From Aphelocoma coerulescens (Eukaryota > Chordata > Aves > Passeriformes > Corvidae), in contig NC_091014.1 of NCBI RefSeq assembly GCF_041296385.1, forward strand, positions 63,992,578 to 64,056,577: a stretch of 64,000 bases of DNA. The letters are read 5' to 3'. Shown here one piece after another: positions 43,271 to 57,312 of this stretch. A program made the translations under genes and the position numbers. Numbering within the stretch: position 1 is the stretch's first letter; each line of letters starts with the position of its first letter. The notes beneath the pieces are model-generated. The model did no database searches. It saw only the letters and a program-made list of their open reading frames with translations, and had not been told where the DNA came from.

Positions 43271-46200
43271 TCCAGTCATCCCACATAAGTGGCATGGGAA
43301 CAGTACTTGCTAAATGTAAACCTTCTAGTATTTTCAATTCCACTAAAAAAAGTGAATAGTTCCAACACTTCCCCCCCCTCTGTCTCCTCCCCCCCCCCTA
43401 GGAACACAGGAAACCAAATGACAGTGCTGTGCCACCCAGGAAAGGTCACCCACATCCACAAATCCAGGGCATCGCAACCATAAGCATCCTGCAGGCTGAC
43501 AAGTTCCAGGGAGCATCCATATCCCAGTCCTCATCATAAGGTGCTCCATCACCCAAAACAATCTGAAAACCTGCTGCAGCACAGAGAAAGAACCAAGAGA
43601 GAGGAACAGCACAGCCAGATTTCCAAATTGCACACTTACAAGGATTCTGTTAGGTGGAGATGCCCGGACCACAGGGCAATCTGAAGGATGCTGAGAGCTC
43701 GGAGGATGCCTTGTGCTGGAGTCTCTGCACAGGGCCACAAAGTGGCAGCAATCACTATCAGAGGCAGGCCTGAGACCTGCAGGTTTGGACCTACAATTCC
43801 ACCTGTGGACCTAAAGCCTGGGTCATTAGCATTTCTTAAGATGGCAGTAGATAATCTAGGAAGCCAACCACAATCCACACTGGGGAAGGGAAACAAAAAC
43901 AGCACAATCGTCCCTGCCAATATGACCTGGGGCAAAATTCCTTCCTGACCCTAGATCTGGCGATTGGTTTAACCCAAGTATGTGAGCCACACCTGCCCAC
44001 AGGTACTTGAGAAATTTTCCAATACCACTACAAGCATAAGCATGCTTGTCCAGCCTCCTTTTTTTTCAGCCAGGGCAGCACCGGTACTTCAAAAGTGAAA
44101 TTAAACTTTACTATGTGGGTGATAAATCATAGGAGTTGTGAAGACTGTTTCTTCCTAGTCCTCAGGCAGCCAGCAGAGCATGAAGCCTGTGACAGGCACT
44201 AGATAAATACAGTACAGAAAATGGCATCTGAGTCACCTTCAAACTCCTTTTGCTTGTCCTCATTACAGCATTAAGAATAACAACACATAAACCCCAGCAC
44301 CAACTTCAGCTTTGTAGGAGAAAGCAACTCCAATGGCACAAAATCCTCAAAAGAGTCTAGCACAAATACTGGTAAAAAAACTTCAACCACACAAATATTC
44401 TGGTAATAAATTTTCAACCATCCTTTCTCAGGTAGCTGCCTTAAGGACTTCTTAACTGCTGTAATGAGCTTTACTGCCTCAGACACATTAGGCACAGCTT
44501 TTCTGTCCACTCATATGCAGTGCAAACAGCAGCATTGTGTTCACTCCATATTCCAGCACGAGTGTGTGAAAAAGCAGCATAATCACAGGCAGCTGAAGTT
44601 CCTCCCATCCAGTCAGTTCCTCACTCATGTCATCAGGATCCAACAGACAGATCCTTCCACAGAGAGCACAGACCTGGGGTATCTCTACTTCAGTGATTTT
44701 CTGCTCCACCAGCATCTCTGAACTGATTGCAGATAGGGCCAGATTCTCTTCCCTTTGAAGTGAAGAGCAAAACTGCTTTTGTCTTTTGCTTCTGAACAGG
44801 CTCAGTCCCCATGAAGTCTGTGGGATGGAGGCTCCTAAAAGCCCGAGTGATGTGTGAAATTTGTACATCAGTTCCAAGGTCAGGGGGCTGCTTTTGAAAG
44901 TTTGTGTGCTCTGCTCCTCAGTTAAGGCTCTGTGACTGTTGGCAGTTCAGGGGACAGACAAAGCGTAGCTCATTTACACCTTTGTTCCTTGTCCTTCTCG
45001 CCCTGAACTTGACAAAGACTCATCACCACCATAACCGTGTAGTAATTACTACAGGTGTTGTACCACCAGCTCTCAACTTGCAACACAGCCATTACTGTAA
45101 ATGATAACAACAACAACCCTATATCTGAAGGTTGTGCATAAATATCAGCCTACCTGTGCTTTTACCACTCCTGCTGTGGAATGGAAGGCAGCTCCCTTTT
45201 TCCTCTGAAATTAGAATGGCTCCATGGATTTTAGCATAAAACAGTGCAAAGCAGACAAGACAATCACAGCACTTTGTGAAAATTGGAAGGTCTGTGTTCT
45301 GCATTTTAACTCTGTCAAGCTGTATTAAAAAGAAAAGAAAATTGGCTGCACCTTTGTTTTTAAACTCTTATTCTGACAGCCTAAGATAAGGTCAGGGCTA
45401 GGAGTAGGAGCAAGGCTAGGGAAAGAATTATGCTTAAGGATAAACACACCCAAAACTTCGGAAGTGAGGCAAAATGAGCATGTGGCTGTTCTCCTTAGGT
45501 TATCCTGAATCCTGGTAATCCTGAATACACAAAAGACGCCAGGTGGCCAGCAAATAGAAATTAGATTATGTTATTTATGAAGCCATAATTTTCACATATC
45601 TTACAAATCTGGTTGTGTGTTATAGCAGCAGGTAGGAAAATAATAACGTGCTCAGTGCAAGGTGGGCTGGGGAGCAGCTTCACCCTGATTGTTACAAGCA
45701 AGGAGTGAGGTGTTTGGACTCAGTTCCACCCTGGACATGGCCTTGCTGCAGGAACTCCATCAAGTCCCTCATCCAGGTTTCTGCTTCCCCCTCACCTTTG
45801 GTCTGGTGTTATTTAGTCTGAAAGCCTGGGAACAGGCACTTTTTTCAACACGTGTTTTCTTCAGTGCCTGGCATGATGGAGTCTGATTTCACAAGGAGAC
45901 TTTCCATCCTACAGAAAAGAGACAAAAGATGCACTAAAAGAACATAGTTTACGCAGTGATTATCTCTAACACTGTGGTCCAGCAGTAGAAATATGTGGGC
46001 AAACTCATCTGCTAGGCAGGAAAGGGGACAGACCCTGCCCCATCTAGGAAAATATTAAATCCCCCACCCTCCCTTTTTCCATTCCCTATTTCCATGGCTT
46101 GGACAATCAGCATGTGTCACTTCCTCACTTTTAGATACATGGCTGTACCAGTTCAGCAAGCCTGGTTTTGTACCTGTTTCCCTTGGATTAATTTAGAGGT

Positions 46201-47466
46201 AAAACATTACAAGATGTCAGAATCCTCCTACTCCTCAACCTCACCAGGGAAGAGTTTTTCACCCAGAATACCTAGGACTGCAACATGCATCCCTATGGCT
46301 TTGTCTTCAGGCCAGTCTCAGCAGAAATCCTGGAAGCTCAGGAATGGTTTCTTCATGCAGTGTCAGTGGGCCTGCATGAAAAATAAAGGCCAGATGCCTC
46401 TGTAAGAAGCTACCACCAGATATTCCCAAAGGAACACTGCTCTGAAGTGACATTTCATACTCTTACAGGGCACTTCAAGTGTCTGTGTCTAGTGGTATTG
46501 TGGAGATTTTCCTGACAACAATAGGGAAAGAGCAAAAGGATTTTTAAAGCCCTTTCAGTAGCTAAATCTGTCTGGAGTTTCTTAGGAGACAACTGGTTTT
46601 CCCATGTCAAAACTTGCCTTGGGTACATTTCTAAGGTCTACCATAACAGAGGAAAGCACAGATAGGGGTCATCATTTCTCCATCCTGTAACCTCAGCAAC
46701 AACACCAGCATAAGATAGACTCAGCAACAAGGTCTACAGATCTGATTTGGAGCTGACAAGGCTACTCTGTTGAAGGCAGTGGAGTTATTTCCATGTAAGT
46801 GAGAGGAGAAACCAGGCAGTGTTTTGTCCTGTGGAGCTGAGGCACCACGACCAACACCGTTGTCTCCTGCGTTTTCTGCAGGACCACAGGTGACATTGCA
46901 GTGGCAACAGCTGAAACTGAACCCAAATACTTAGATTTGACAGTAGAATAAAAGATGTCTCAAAGAAGGCTCCAGCAACTCAGTCTTTCAGGCACTGGAG
47001 GAGTAACAAGCCATCGAGGCAGTGCTTTAACATACTGAGATGTTTCTGAGATAATGCCTTCTGAGAAGGAGATCAAATGAGAATCTGTTTTGCATGGCTG
47101 TGTTTTGAACCACTGCCTCTAAAATTGTGCAGCTCTTTCTTCTTTGTTTTTGCTCCAGATTGTACCAAGAGTGTCTCGCATCGCATCGGGTGCTTCTTAG
47201 GAGCCCTTTCAATAGGAGCAGGATAATTGAGGCATCAAATTGCATCCTGTGGGAGTTCTAGGATTAGGCCACAGAGCAGGTCATGTTATATGTTCGAAAG
47301 GACAAAGAGCATTTTATGTTTTGTCTGTTCACTTAGCTATGAAATGGTGAATTTTGGCTTGAAATACCTATCATTTGCCTTAATCTTGTTCTCCTAGACT
47401 GCCACACCCCAAGTGGTTTTTGCTAGGATGGTATATTATACTCATCATCTCCTGATGCAACAAATT
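43271..47466. other. Non-coding stretch with possible ancient repeats
   Basis: No exon recognised. Poly-C-rich runs at 43369-43400. The stretch 44735-44830 (GGGCCAGATTCTCTTCCC, then TGAAGTCTGTGGG) and the CTGGGGCAAAATTCCTTCCT block near 43929 resemble old amniote repeats I cannot name. Minus-strand frames at 44271-44877 overlap these and are not taken as a gene. Confidence 0.35.
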
Positions 47467-47596
47467 GAATCACAGAGTGGTTTAGGTTGGAAGGGAGCTT
47501 AAAAGATCATCTCTTTCCAACACCCTGCCATGAGCCTTCCACTAGACCAGGTTGCTCAGACCCCCATCTAACCTGGCCTTGGACACTGCCAGCTTG
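47467..47596 (-). mobile_element. CR1 LINE 3' end, short
   Basis: GAATCACAGAGTGGTTTAGG, TTGGAAGGGAGCTTAAAAGA, then TAGACCAGGTTGCTCAGACC and CCTTGGACACTGCCAG. Minus orientation. Confidence 0.92.
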
Positions 47597-48597
47597 TGTG
47601 GGAGCATGAATGTGGCATGAGGGACTAAACATCAAGGATTCAGTATCTGGCCTTTTCAAACACTAGGCCTGAATACTCAGTGGGTTGGCTCTGGACTTCA
47701 CTCTTTCCTTTGCACACAGTTCAAAGCAGGAAAACCACGATCCCTTTGGACCACTAAAGGACTGCCCTGGAGAATTTATCTTTTCCTCTTGTGCAGCAAG
47801 TTAAGCTTCTGCCTTTTACCCTGCCAAACCAGAGGCTGGTGGATAGTTATGGTAATTTTTGTGGCTGGTGAATTATCCTGTGGAAGAATTCTTGTACTGT
47901 TGCTATTATTTATTATTTGCTGAGTGTTGGCAACATGTTTCCATGCTGAAAAAGAGACTTTATGCAGAGAAACTTCTTTATCTGTATGTGCACATGTACA
48001 TGAATGTGCCCTCACTTCTGCCCTTTGATCCCTCTGGACTTGGGAGCCACAGCCGAAAGCTCTAGGGCAGCTCCCTTTAAACTCAAGCTGGAATCCAATA
48101 TGAGCATGAAAAATACAAGCTGCACATTAGTCTCTATTGTTTATTTTGATATTGAGGAACATTTATCTTAGCCTTTCCCTAAACATCCTCAGCAGTCTTC
48201 TGCTGAAGTGGGAAGAGCAGCACAAGGAATACCGCAAATACCAAGGTAATGTTATCTGTTTTTTCTACAGCAAACTTGGCGGATTTTGAAAGGATACCCA
48301 CTGTGGCAAATTCAAGGCTTCAATAAAACCTTTTGATAATGAAAATAAGGAATGTCAGATATCAATAATGAGGCCAGATTCTGTGTTTTGTTGTGGCCTT
48401 TTTAGGCAGAAAACGATCCATTCAGCTTTGCAGTAATGGAGTGTGAGAGAGAAAATCAGGGATGTACCCTCCCCTATAGCACTTGGACCAAGGGACTCGC
48501 CAGGGAGATACGGAGATGTGCTGGGAACACATAGCTCCAGCGGGTAAAACAGTATGGAAGGCTGGGTCAAACTGTCTAGGGAGGCATCAGTAAGTGT
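47597..48597. other. Non-coding stretch, nothing recognised
   Basis: AT-rich sequence without recognisable exon or repeat. Confidence 0.4.
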
Positions 48598-48725
48598 TCA
48601 AGGACAGGTTGGATGGGGCTTTGAGCAACCTGGGACAGTGGAAGGTGTCCCTGCCCATGGCAGGGGGTTGGAATGAGATGATCTTTAAGGCTCCTTGCAA
48701 CCCAAATCATTCTATGATTCATGAG
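48598..48725 (+). mobile_element. CR1 LINE 3' end, short
   Basis: CAAGGACAGGTTGGATGGGG, GTGTCCCTGCCCATGGCAGG and ATCATTCTATGATTCATGAG. Plus orientation, strongly 5'-truncated. Confidence 0.92.
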
Positions 48726-51700
48726 TAATATTTTCTTTTTGCATCTCTTTGAATCTCAACTGACGCAGTAATTTCCAACTGAACCATACCTGGACATTGG
48801 GCTGTATGGAGAATCTGGCCATTGAACTGCTAATTAAACATTTCAGAAAACTTTTAACTTTGTTCATTCTGCCATTTACTGTCATGATAGGGCTGCTTGT
48901 GAACACTTGCTCCCTCCTCCTCTTTGGGCAAACAGATGCATATGCAGCACATTTATCAAAAGAGAGACAATTTAGGCCAGAAGACTGAGGAAAATATGAT
49001 GATGATGATGAGACATATTTGCCTGCTGAGTAGCATCAGTGTTTAAAGAAGATGCTGTATTTGAAGCACTGAGGACTTTAACATTTAAAACCCTAGATCC
49101 CACACGTGAATGGTCACACCATATGCCCTAGCAAATTTTTCTCTCCCTGAATGTGCAATGTAGACAGCTCTGAGGAAGAAACCTCTCTCTCTGTTCCCTT
49201 TTGTAGGAGGACTTTGTATCCACGCTGGAAGTTGGCTCTGTTTGTGTTGGCCGGAGATAAAGCAGTCCCTTTGCATCCATCGGTGTGTTTGTTTTCACCT
49301 CTACCTATGCACGGGTACCACAGCGAATGTTTCTAAACAGCAGATTAATGAGAAAGCACGAGGCACAGCTGCAGCCAGACTGTGGTTTCTTCTCTCTCTC
49401 TTTGAGGCAGAGAGCATTTGTAACCACTTTCCTGTCTTCACAGAGCTGCTGATGATCGCATCTTCTTGGAATTTGCTGCTTGTGCTGGCGCACAGCGACA
49501 GCAGAACCACGGCGGCCGCCGGGGGCTCGCTGATTGTCTCTCTTCTCCTGGGGCTTGCCGGGGTCACTCCAGTTCCTGCGTCCAGGGAAGGGGAGCCCGG
49601 AGCGAGGGGTGTGTGATCTGGCTCCAACTAAACTCACGGAGGAGAGCAAAGTCGGGGTGGAAGGAAATGGAAGTGAAGGGGGACTAACTCCGTTGGAGGA
49701 AGTGAAACCCCACAAGGTGCTGAAACCCGCAGAGGCAGCTGATGGGTGACAGGGCGGGTGTGGGACATTTGGTCGTTACCGCTCCACATCAAAGCTCCTG
49801 AGGAAAAAACACCGCATCCTGTGAAAACGGGAGGGCAATTCACCAGAGCGACAGTGCCTCTCCTACGGAGAGCCGGCACTTCTAACAAAAGGCAACTGAT
49901 CAGGGCAGGGGGGCCTGAATGCAGCTTAGGGAAGATGTCTTGGCATTGAACTTCTGATGAAATCTTTGTGTGGCCTCAGAGGCCCATGGCTTCCTGACCT
50001 CTCCCTGAGCAGGGGTTGGTCGTGGGCTCCGACAGAAGCAGCAGCAGCAGAACACTCGTGTAAAGTTTGCCTCTTGCCATCAGCACACCGGGTCGGGTCT
50101 CAGCTGGGATGATTCCTAACCCCACTGGTGGGAGAGCTTTCCCAGTTCTCTCCAGGTGAGGATTTGGCTCATGTCCTGTGGTACTCATTCAGTAATAGCC
50201 AGTATTTGGAAAAGAATACCCTGAGGAGTTTCCCCTTTTCTGATGAAATCTCTCTGCCTCTAATCTGTCTATCTGTCGCTAATCTTGCCTGCCAGGATGT
50301 ATCTCTCTATCATGCCGTTTAAAGCTGGAAGCTGGTCATCCTTTTTTATTATTTTTTTCCTTTTTCCTCCCCTCCCTCCCCAATTGAGTTATATCCAGTC
50401 AGGAACACATGTGCTTGCACTAGTGCTGCTCCCTGTTGGGAAGCTGCTGGGGTAGGCGGGGGTGCAGGCTGTTGATACCCAGAGAAGAAATGAGAAGGTT
50501 AGACCCTGTGGACCACCTTTTGCAGCTCCTTCTGCCCGGGCTGCCTGTGTGACCTCCTCGTGGGCTCTGCCGTGACTTGTGCAACCCACGGCCTCTGAAG
50601 AGCAGCAGCTTGAGGGAGGGAAGTGACTGCTCAGTTTTGCCCAGGCCTGCTCAGCCTTTAAAGTATGTTTTGCTTGTTTGCAGCCTCTTTAAGCATATGC
50701 AGCAGGGTGGGTGCCAGCCTCCTCGTGCTGATCCATCAGCTGTTTTGGCCTGATGCTTCCAGGGAAGGAGTACTGGAAATTATGTGGATCTCCCTGTCTC
50801 TCTGGCTGAAAACATCCCCTCCCCCGTGCCAGCATCCTTGCTTGAAAAGCTGTGTGGGTGTCAGATCTGGGACCCAATCCATTGACAGATAAACCTGGGA
50901 TAGTAAATGATTTGTTTTCAGCCAGGTTAGCTCCCCCATTCAGCTGACTCTGTCACAGCCTGAGATCTCACAGAGCTACAGCACGGTGGGCGCAAGCAGC
51001 CAGAGCAAAGGAAGGAAGGAAGGAGAGTGCCATCACTTTTAATGGCTTCCCATCTAAAAATCATTTTATCTTGGCTGAGAAAACCACATCCTTGCTATTG
51101 CCTTCATTCTGAATATCCTGAGTCCTGAATCCTGCTCCCACTTTTCATGCAGTTCCATCTGTCCTCTCCCATCCAGCTGTGCTAAACACATCACTCTCCC
51201 TCAGCTCTGGATCTTCTGCCTCCTCACCTCAGACCTTCTGATGTGCGGTTCTCAGCCTTTCCCCAGTGAATTGCTCCCTGATGGTTGATTATCACCATGG
51301 CTGACACAGTTAATTGAAGCTGCACTGGCCAAGTCTTCTACCAAAAACATCCCCATGCTCTTAGAACAAGAGAATACTTGGTCCTACTGCACCAAGCAGG
51401 AGGACAGTATGAGTAATTAATGCCAAGAAACGAAACAGAAGGTTCCAACTGAAAAAACCCACCCAAACCCCAGGATATTGGGCTGAACACAGATCTGCTG
51501 CAAAAATAGTGTGTGTGTTTCCATCAATATCCAGGGATGATATATATTGCTGAGAAGGGCAATGGGGAAATCGAGATGTAGCCCTAAACAGAACATGGGA
51601 ACTCCCTCCTGGAGGAAAATGGGAGGCAAAACTGGGGGAAAAATTATTCTCATGCTTCAAGAATTTTTTCTGGATTCCTTGGGATGTGTCAGGCTCACAG

Positions 51701-54700
51701 CATGCCAGCAGCTGGAAAGTGCACACTGTGAATGCTCTCCTTTGCCATAACCTCCCACTGCTAATCGGACAAATAAAGGACCTTCACTTCATCTGACTTA
51801 CTCAGTAGTCCTATTGGAATATCCCTCTTGAATTGTAAAGTCACTGCCCAAAGGGCTCTCAGCCTGGGGAAAAAGGTGTTGTCCACTAGATCAAAACACT
51901 GGGATCTCTTTCAGACAAGTACCTTTAGGTGTTGAGAACAGGAATAACTGAAGAAGGCATTCACTGCTGTTCCTCTGTATTCCATTTCAGCCTTAATTCA
52001 GAATGATGGAAATGTGTCTGCCTGACTTAGGGGCAGATCCCAAGTCTGGATACTCACCGAAGATCCTCAGATTGGCTGCCTGCTGGCACTGGAAAACTCG
52101 TGATTTTTGTTAGCACCCGTGATCTCTAACACAAGCAGCAAAAGCAAATTGAAAAAAAAAAACACAACCAAAACCACATTTAGTTTGAGAACGAAACAGA
52201 TAAATAAAGAGCAGATTACATGTAAAAAAAATGTGCCAGGTCGAAATATCAGACAGATCTATGTCCTTTGCACATCAAAGGCTGCAATACCCTGAAAGGC
52301 AACAGTCACCCCAATTCTATTTAAGCTTGGTAGTGAGGAGAGGAATTCAGGTGTGACTTATGCAGGTGAGTTAAACCACAAACCAAGAGCTGTTCCACAC
52401 TTGGAGTAAAGTGATTAGTAAAAACCCAAGCGCTGGAGGAGAGGCACACAGGATCCACAGGGGTTTCACAGGTGGCTGCTGGTTCTTTCTGAAGTCCACG
52501 ATCACTTGGAGCAGTGACAAGAGGATGGGAGCACTGAGGAGCTTCCTGATTGCATTCTTGAATCCTCCTAAAAAGTCTTGCTCTAATCTATAACCAGAGC
52601 ACAGGAGGTATAGCTAAAGGATGCTAAAGGATGCTCAGGACAGATAAAAGGAGGAATTTCAGTTCAGGAATTTGTAAACAGAGGGCTGAGAAACAGAGTT
52701 AAGTATAAAGCCAAATCAGACTGAGGTCCTCCACAACTGCCTGCGAGCAGGAGGCTCACAGGGTCACCACTCTCATTAGGGAGTGCTTGGCACCCTCTGT
52801 GTTTGCTCTTGTGTTCCTCCTTCCAGGCACACCTTCCAGTTTAAGGAAGAGAGAGACCACATGCTAACACAGGCTCAATCCCAATGGTCTGTGGCACTCC
52901 TGCCAACCCCAGCACCAACACTGCTGAGGAATGACCAGGCAGCAGAACCTGGGGCTGTGGTGTGCCAAAGTGATACTGCTGGGGTGTGTAATGGGCTGCA
53001 CATGTGTTGTCTGCTTTGTGTGTGTGTGTGTGAGTGGGCATGAGACATGCCTCAGCCTTCATGGTTTTGAATGACTTTTTTCTGCTTTGGCCAGCATGGG
53101 AAGGCTGCCTCCCACTGCTCACCACAGCCTCTCCCCCCTCCCTGGCTGCTGCAAACCTTTCAGCTGCATCCATCGAACCCCTGCGAATATTAAAGCTGTT
53201 AAATTGATGGGCTGAGTAAATAGGATTAGCTCCTTGTGCCCAAGGGGGGAGGCCGCTGCTTGCACAGACTAATAGGGAGACAGGGGGGAAGGCTGAGGAG
53301 GAGAGGGCTGCTTTCAAGCCAACAAGAATATGCTATCTGGGAGGTACACGGATAGCTTCCAATCTGCCCCTGATTGGATTAGACATGCTCCTAAATGTGA
53401 AGTGCCTATACAAGTCTGGGGCTTAGCTGGTGCCGGGCTGCTGAGAACCTGCCGAGGTGCTCCCCAAGGATTGCTGCCACCCCAGCAGGCCCTGGAGACG
53501 TCTGACTGTCAGGGGGCAGAAAGCCCCTGCTGCTGGGCCCTGTCTCGCCCACCGTCCCAGGCGTCGGATCTTTAACCCGCTCCCGTGAAAGCTGAGATCC
53601 TTTGCCTCCATCTGTTCACATGGGATGGCTTTACAATTCCCCTCTAACCTACCAAAGGGAAGCGTGAAGTGATCTCTTGCTGCCTGGTGGAAGGAAATCT
53701 CTCCCTCCCGCCATATCCCCCTCCTCTTTTTTCTCTTCCAGATGAAGAATTTGAATGTCTTCATGGTCTGTTTAAAATATAAAGTGAGTTCTTGACACAT
53801 TTTTTGAAGCCGTGCTTGTCTTGGCATTGATTATTGTCACTAACAGTGATGTGAGCCAAATGCTTTCCTTTTTCCCCAAGCTTTGATAATATTTCCAAGA
53901 ATTTTGGCTGCTTGTTTGCAAAGTTAGTTCCAGAACCAAAATACTAATAAAGAAGTTTACACCTAGCCTATTATGTAGGATAGCAGGGAATGGCAGTGGC
54001 TTAGTTAGACCTTTCTTGGGTTTATAGAAGAATAGCTCCAAATATTTTTAATTGGAACAGAAAAAATCTGAGCAAAAATATTGTAGTTGCTGAACAGAGG
54101 AAAAGTGTACAACTGTGATAATTGGGGTTTATTCCATGGATATTGTCCTTTACTTATTTTCTAGTCACAGGGAAAATATTGGTGAGGACAATCTTTGTTT
54201 AACACCTATTTTGACAGTAGTTAGGCAGCACCGATGTCCATGCACTCACTCTAAGTTAAACACTGTCCTTGTTTTTGAAACAGATGCTTGCCCTGATATT
54301 CTATAGAGGTAAAAGTTACACATTTTATTTTCTTTTTTCCTTATTTTTGTTTATTCTGGCTGGAGATAACAGTAACTCACCCGTGAGGTCTAAGCTGCAA
54401 CAATAATGTAGATTAATAGAAATAGCTGAGAAAAATACAGGAAGGACCATGAGCTCTGTAGCCTGATGCAAAAACTATTCCTGTTTTAGCCAGAGAGATA
54501 AAAAGGAACAAGGAAGTGGTTTCACCTCAAGAAGTGAGTTGTGGAGCCAGAATTCTGGTCCTGGTGCTGGTACTGACTCCTAACCTGCTGCTCTTGGTAC
54601 TTATCCTGGTAAAGGCAGGTAAAAGTGTGAGGCAGGAATAGAGCAATGGGAACACCCAGAATGGAACTGCAGCATTTATCTCTGCAGGAAAGGTCTAGGT

Positions 54701-56892
54701 CCTTATCATCACCCAAAAGCTGACTGAGAAATACGTCTAGACTTCAGGGGGACATTTGTGTCAGAATAATACCCAGCTATGAATACAGCTGTGATACATC
54801 ACATAGATGCTCTCAGTAAATGATGTCATAAATAGAATGCAAGAACATCCATCGGTGTTAGACACCCCGTTTCCCCCCAGCCCAGCCCACATGAACACCT
54901 GAGAACCTTAATTATCTCCCTATTAATTTAGGAGCTGTGGTGACAACATGTTTGGTTGTGTTTCCCATTAGGCTTGGGGGTATCTTGAGTGGGCCTGATT
55001 GCATTATCTTGTGTTGGAAATTGAATTGCTGTGTCCAGTGCCCTTGAACTACTGTGTAAATTAAAATTTCTGTCTAGCAGGCAATGGCATCCTTCACCTT
55101 CCCCTGGAATAACTGGATATTAACACACACTCTTCATAGGAGATGAAATTCCCCTTCTTTCCCATATTTGTATTAGGTTTAATTTTAACTGATAAGTTAA
55201 TACAAGTGAATGCAGAAAATTGATGCTTTCTGTAAAATGTGTGGTCCTCAGCCCTCCCCAGCCAGCATCAGTCTTGGCCATCCTTCCCTATCTGTGTCAC
55301 TCCCCTCAGTCCCACCCCCTGCAAAAGATACATCACTCTACAGCAGGCAGAGGTGCATGCCTGCACAACAGGATGTTTGCTTACCCAAATTCCTCCCTGT
55401 GTTCCTGACACCATCAAGGCTCCCTGCTTCTTTCTGGACACTGAAACCACTGAATGCTCTGCTAGTTCCAAATCAACTTTCTGACTCCACCCAGCTTCTT
55501 CTGTCTTAGCAGAATTCCCATTTCTTTGCTTGAATAGCACCAAAAGGACCTTGAAGTTCCCCTGAGTTGACTCGTTTTTCTTCCTTTTCTGGCCTCATTA
55601 AAGCTGTTCTTGATTTTATCACTTCTTCCTGCAGTCCTGCACTTGAATGTTGTGTAATTATATCAGATAACCTATTCAAACAAAGGAAGGGGAAATTAGA
55701 GATGGAAAGGCTTCTTTAGATAGAGGAGACAAGCCCCACTCCCTTGGGAAGAGGGCAGGAAAGGACCATGCACTCCTCACTCACCCAAATGACATGGGGA
55801 TCATGCCTCCCTTGAGATCCAGCTACACTTTCAGACCTCACTGCTAGGAAGAATTCCCTGATCCTTTACTTAACAGTTCTACTGCTTATTTCCTTGGCCC
55901 ACACCTAGTTTTGCCCTTCACCACTCAAAATAATTTCTAAAGGTTCATTTTTCACATTTTGTTGTTAAGAAAAGTAACACCAAGTAGGGTTAAATGACTG
56001 CTGGATACCCACAGTACTTAAGACAGATAGGGATCTCTTGGACACTTAAATTTGCCCATTGAAATCCCAGAAAACACGTCCTAAAATTCATTCCCAAAAC
56101 TCACCAAGTACCACCTTAATTAAACATCTGAATTAGCCTTTCTGCCCCCATGTCTTTAGTGTGGCTGAGCCCCAAACTGTAGCTCATATGCAGCTGATAT
56201 AAGGCTTGTGCTGTGCACAAAAGTCACTGGCTTCCTGAGCTGGGTCTCAGGCTTCCTGCCATTCATTTTGGGAGGTTTAGGATTCAAGCAGCCATGTCTG
56301 CTCTTTGCTCAACCACACTGAGGTTGAGCAGTGTGACCTCGGGACATGGCACTGCTCTCCACCAGGTGGCTGAAAGGTCCAGCACAGCCTGGCCAAGTCC
56401 CCCCCTGGTTGTTGAGTCACTCTTGGCTGGCTCTGTGGATCCCTGCCAGGGCCACCTGAACTGCTCCTGCTCTCCTGGCCAGGCACTGCTGCCTCCTGCT
56501 CCTCAGCCTTCACATTCCACACTGCTGCAAGCACGTGAACAATGCACGGCATCCCTCGGGTTGTTCCCACCCGGCCTCCCTGCTTTTACTGGAAATGAAA
56601 GCCTTTGCTGGAGGAGGAAATCCTTGGAGATCCAAGTACAGGTTCCCTCGACTGGCTGCTGTTAAGAATAAAAGATCTGAGAACTATTTCCATTCCCAGT
56701 TGCGCAACACAAATCAAGCCACTTAACCTTTCCATGCCTTATTTTCCCTCTGGATGAATTGAGACGTAGTATGCCACATTTTTTGGGGAATGCTGCAGTG
56801 TAATACCAGGGGAGGCCTTCAGATGCCTCTGAAGGCTGCAACTGACCCATACATAAGCTGGCTGCCATCCTATGGGCTATGAAAGACTCACA
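48726..56892. other. Long gene-poor stretch
   Basis: About 8.2 kb without a recognised CR1, LTR or exon, the longest element-free interval in the window. It contains an ATG trinucleotide run (about 49000-49012), a GT dinucleotide run (53018-53032) and a moderately CpG-rich spot at 49490-49620. The part around 53170-53420 is repeat-free with homeobox-type words and might be conserved. Nothing is certain. Confidence 0.4.
53018..53036 (+). repeat. GT dinucleotide microsatellite
   Basis: About eight TG units in a row in otherwise unique sequence. Confidence 0.9.
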
Positions 56893-57312
56893 TGAGGGAT
56901 GGAGCAGCTCTGCTGTGAGGAAAGGCTGGAGGATTGGGATTGTTCAGCGTGGAGAGGAGAAGACTTTGGTGACTTTATTGTGGTCGTCAGTACCAGAAAG
57001 GAGCCCACAGGAAAGATAGAGAGAGACTCTTGACAAGGGCCTGGAGTGACAGGGCAAGGGGGAATGGCTTCATTCAAAGTAGGTTTAATTTAGATATAAA
57101 GAAGAAATTGTTCCCTGTGAGGGTGATGAGGCCCTGGCACAGGTTGCCCAGAGAAGCTGTGGCTGCTCCATCCCTGGAAGTGTCCATGGCCAGGTTGGAT
57201 GGGGCTCTGAGCAAGCTGGAATAGTAGGAGGTGTCCCTGCCCATGGCAGGGAGTTGGAACTGGACAATCTTTAAGGTTACTTCCAACTCAAATCATTCTA
57301 TGATTCTATGAC
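56893..57312 (+). mobile_element. CR1 LINE 3' fragment
   Basis: From GAGGGATGGAGCAGCTCTGC through GGATTGGGATTGTTCAGCGT, GGCACAGGTTGCCCAGAGAA and GTTACTTCCAACTCAAATCA to TTCTATGATTCTATGAC. Plus orientation, one of the longer copies. Confidence 0.95.

Noticed and set aside
44271..44877. Two overlapping minus-strand frames with a CALC-type motif
   Set aside because: They need a frameshift to join, match no known protein, and the upstream part overlaps a probable ancient repeat.
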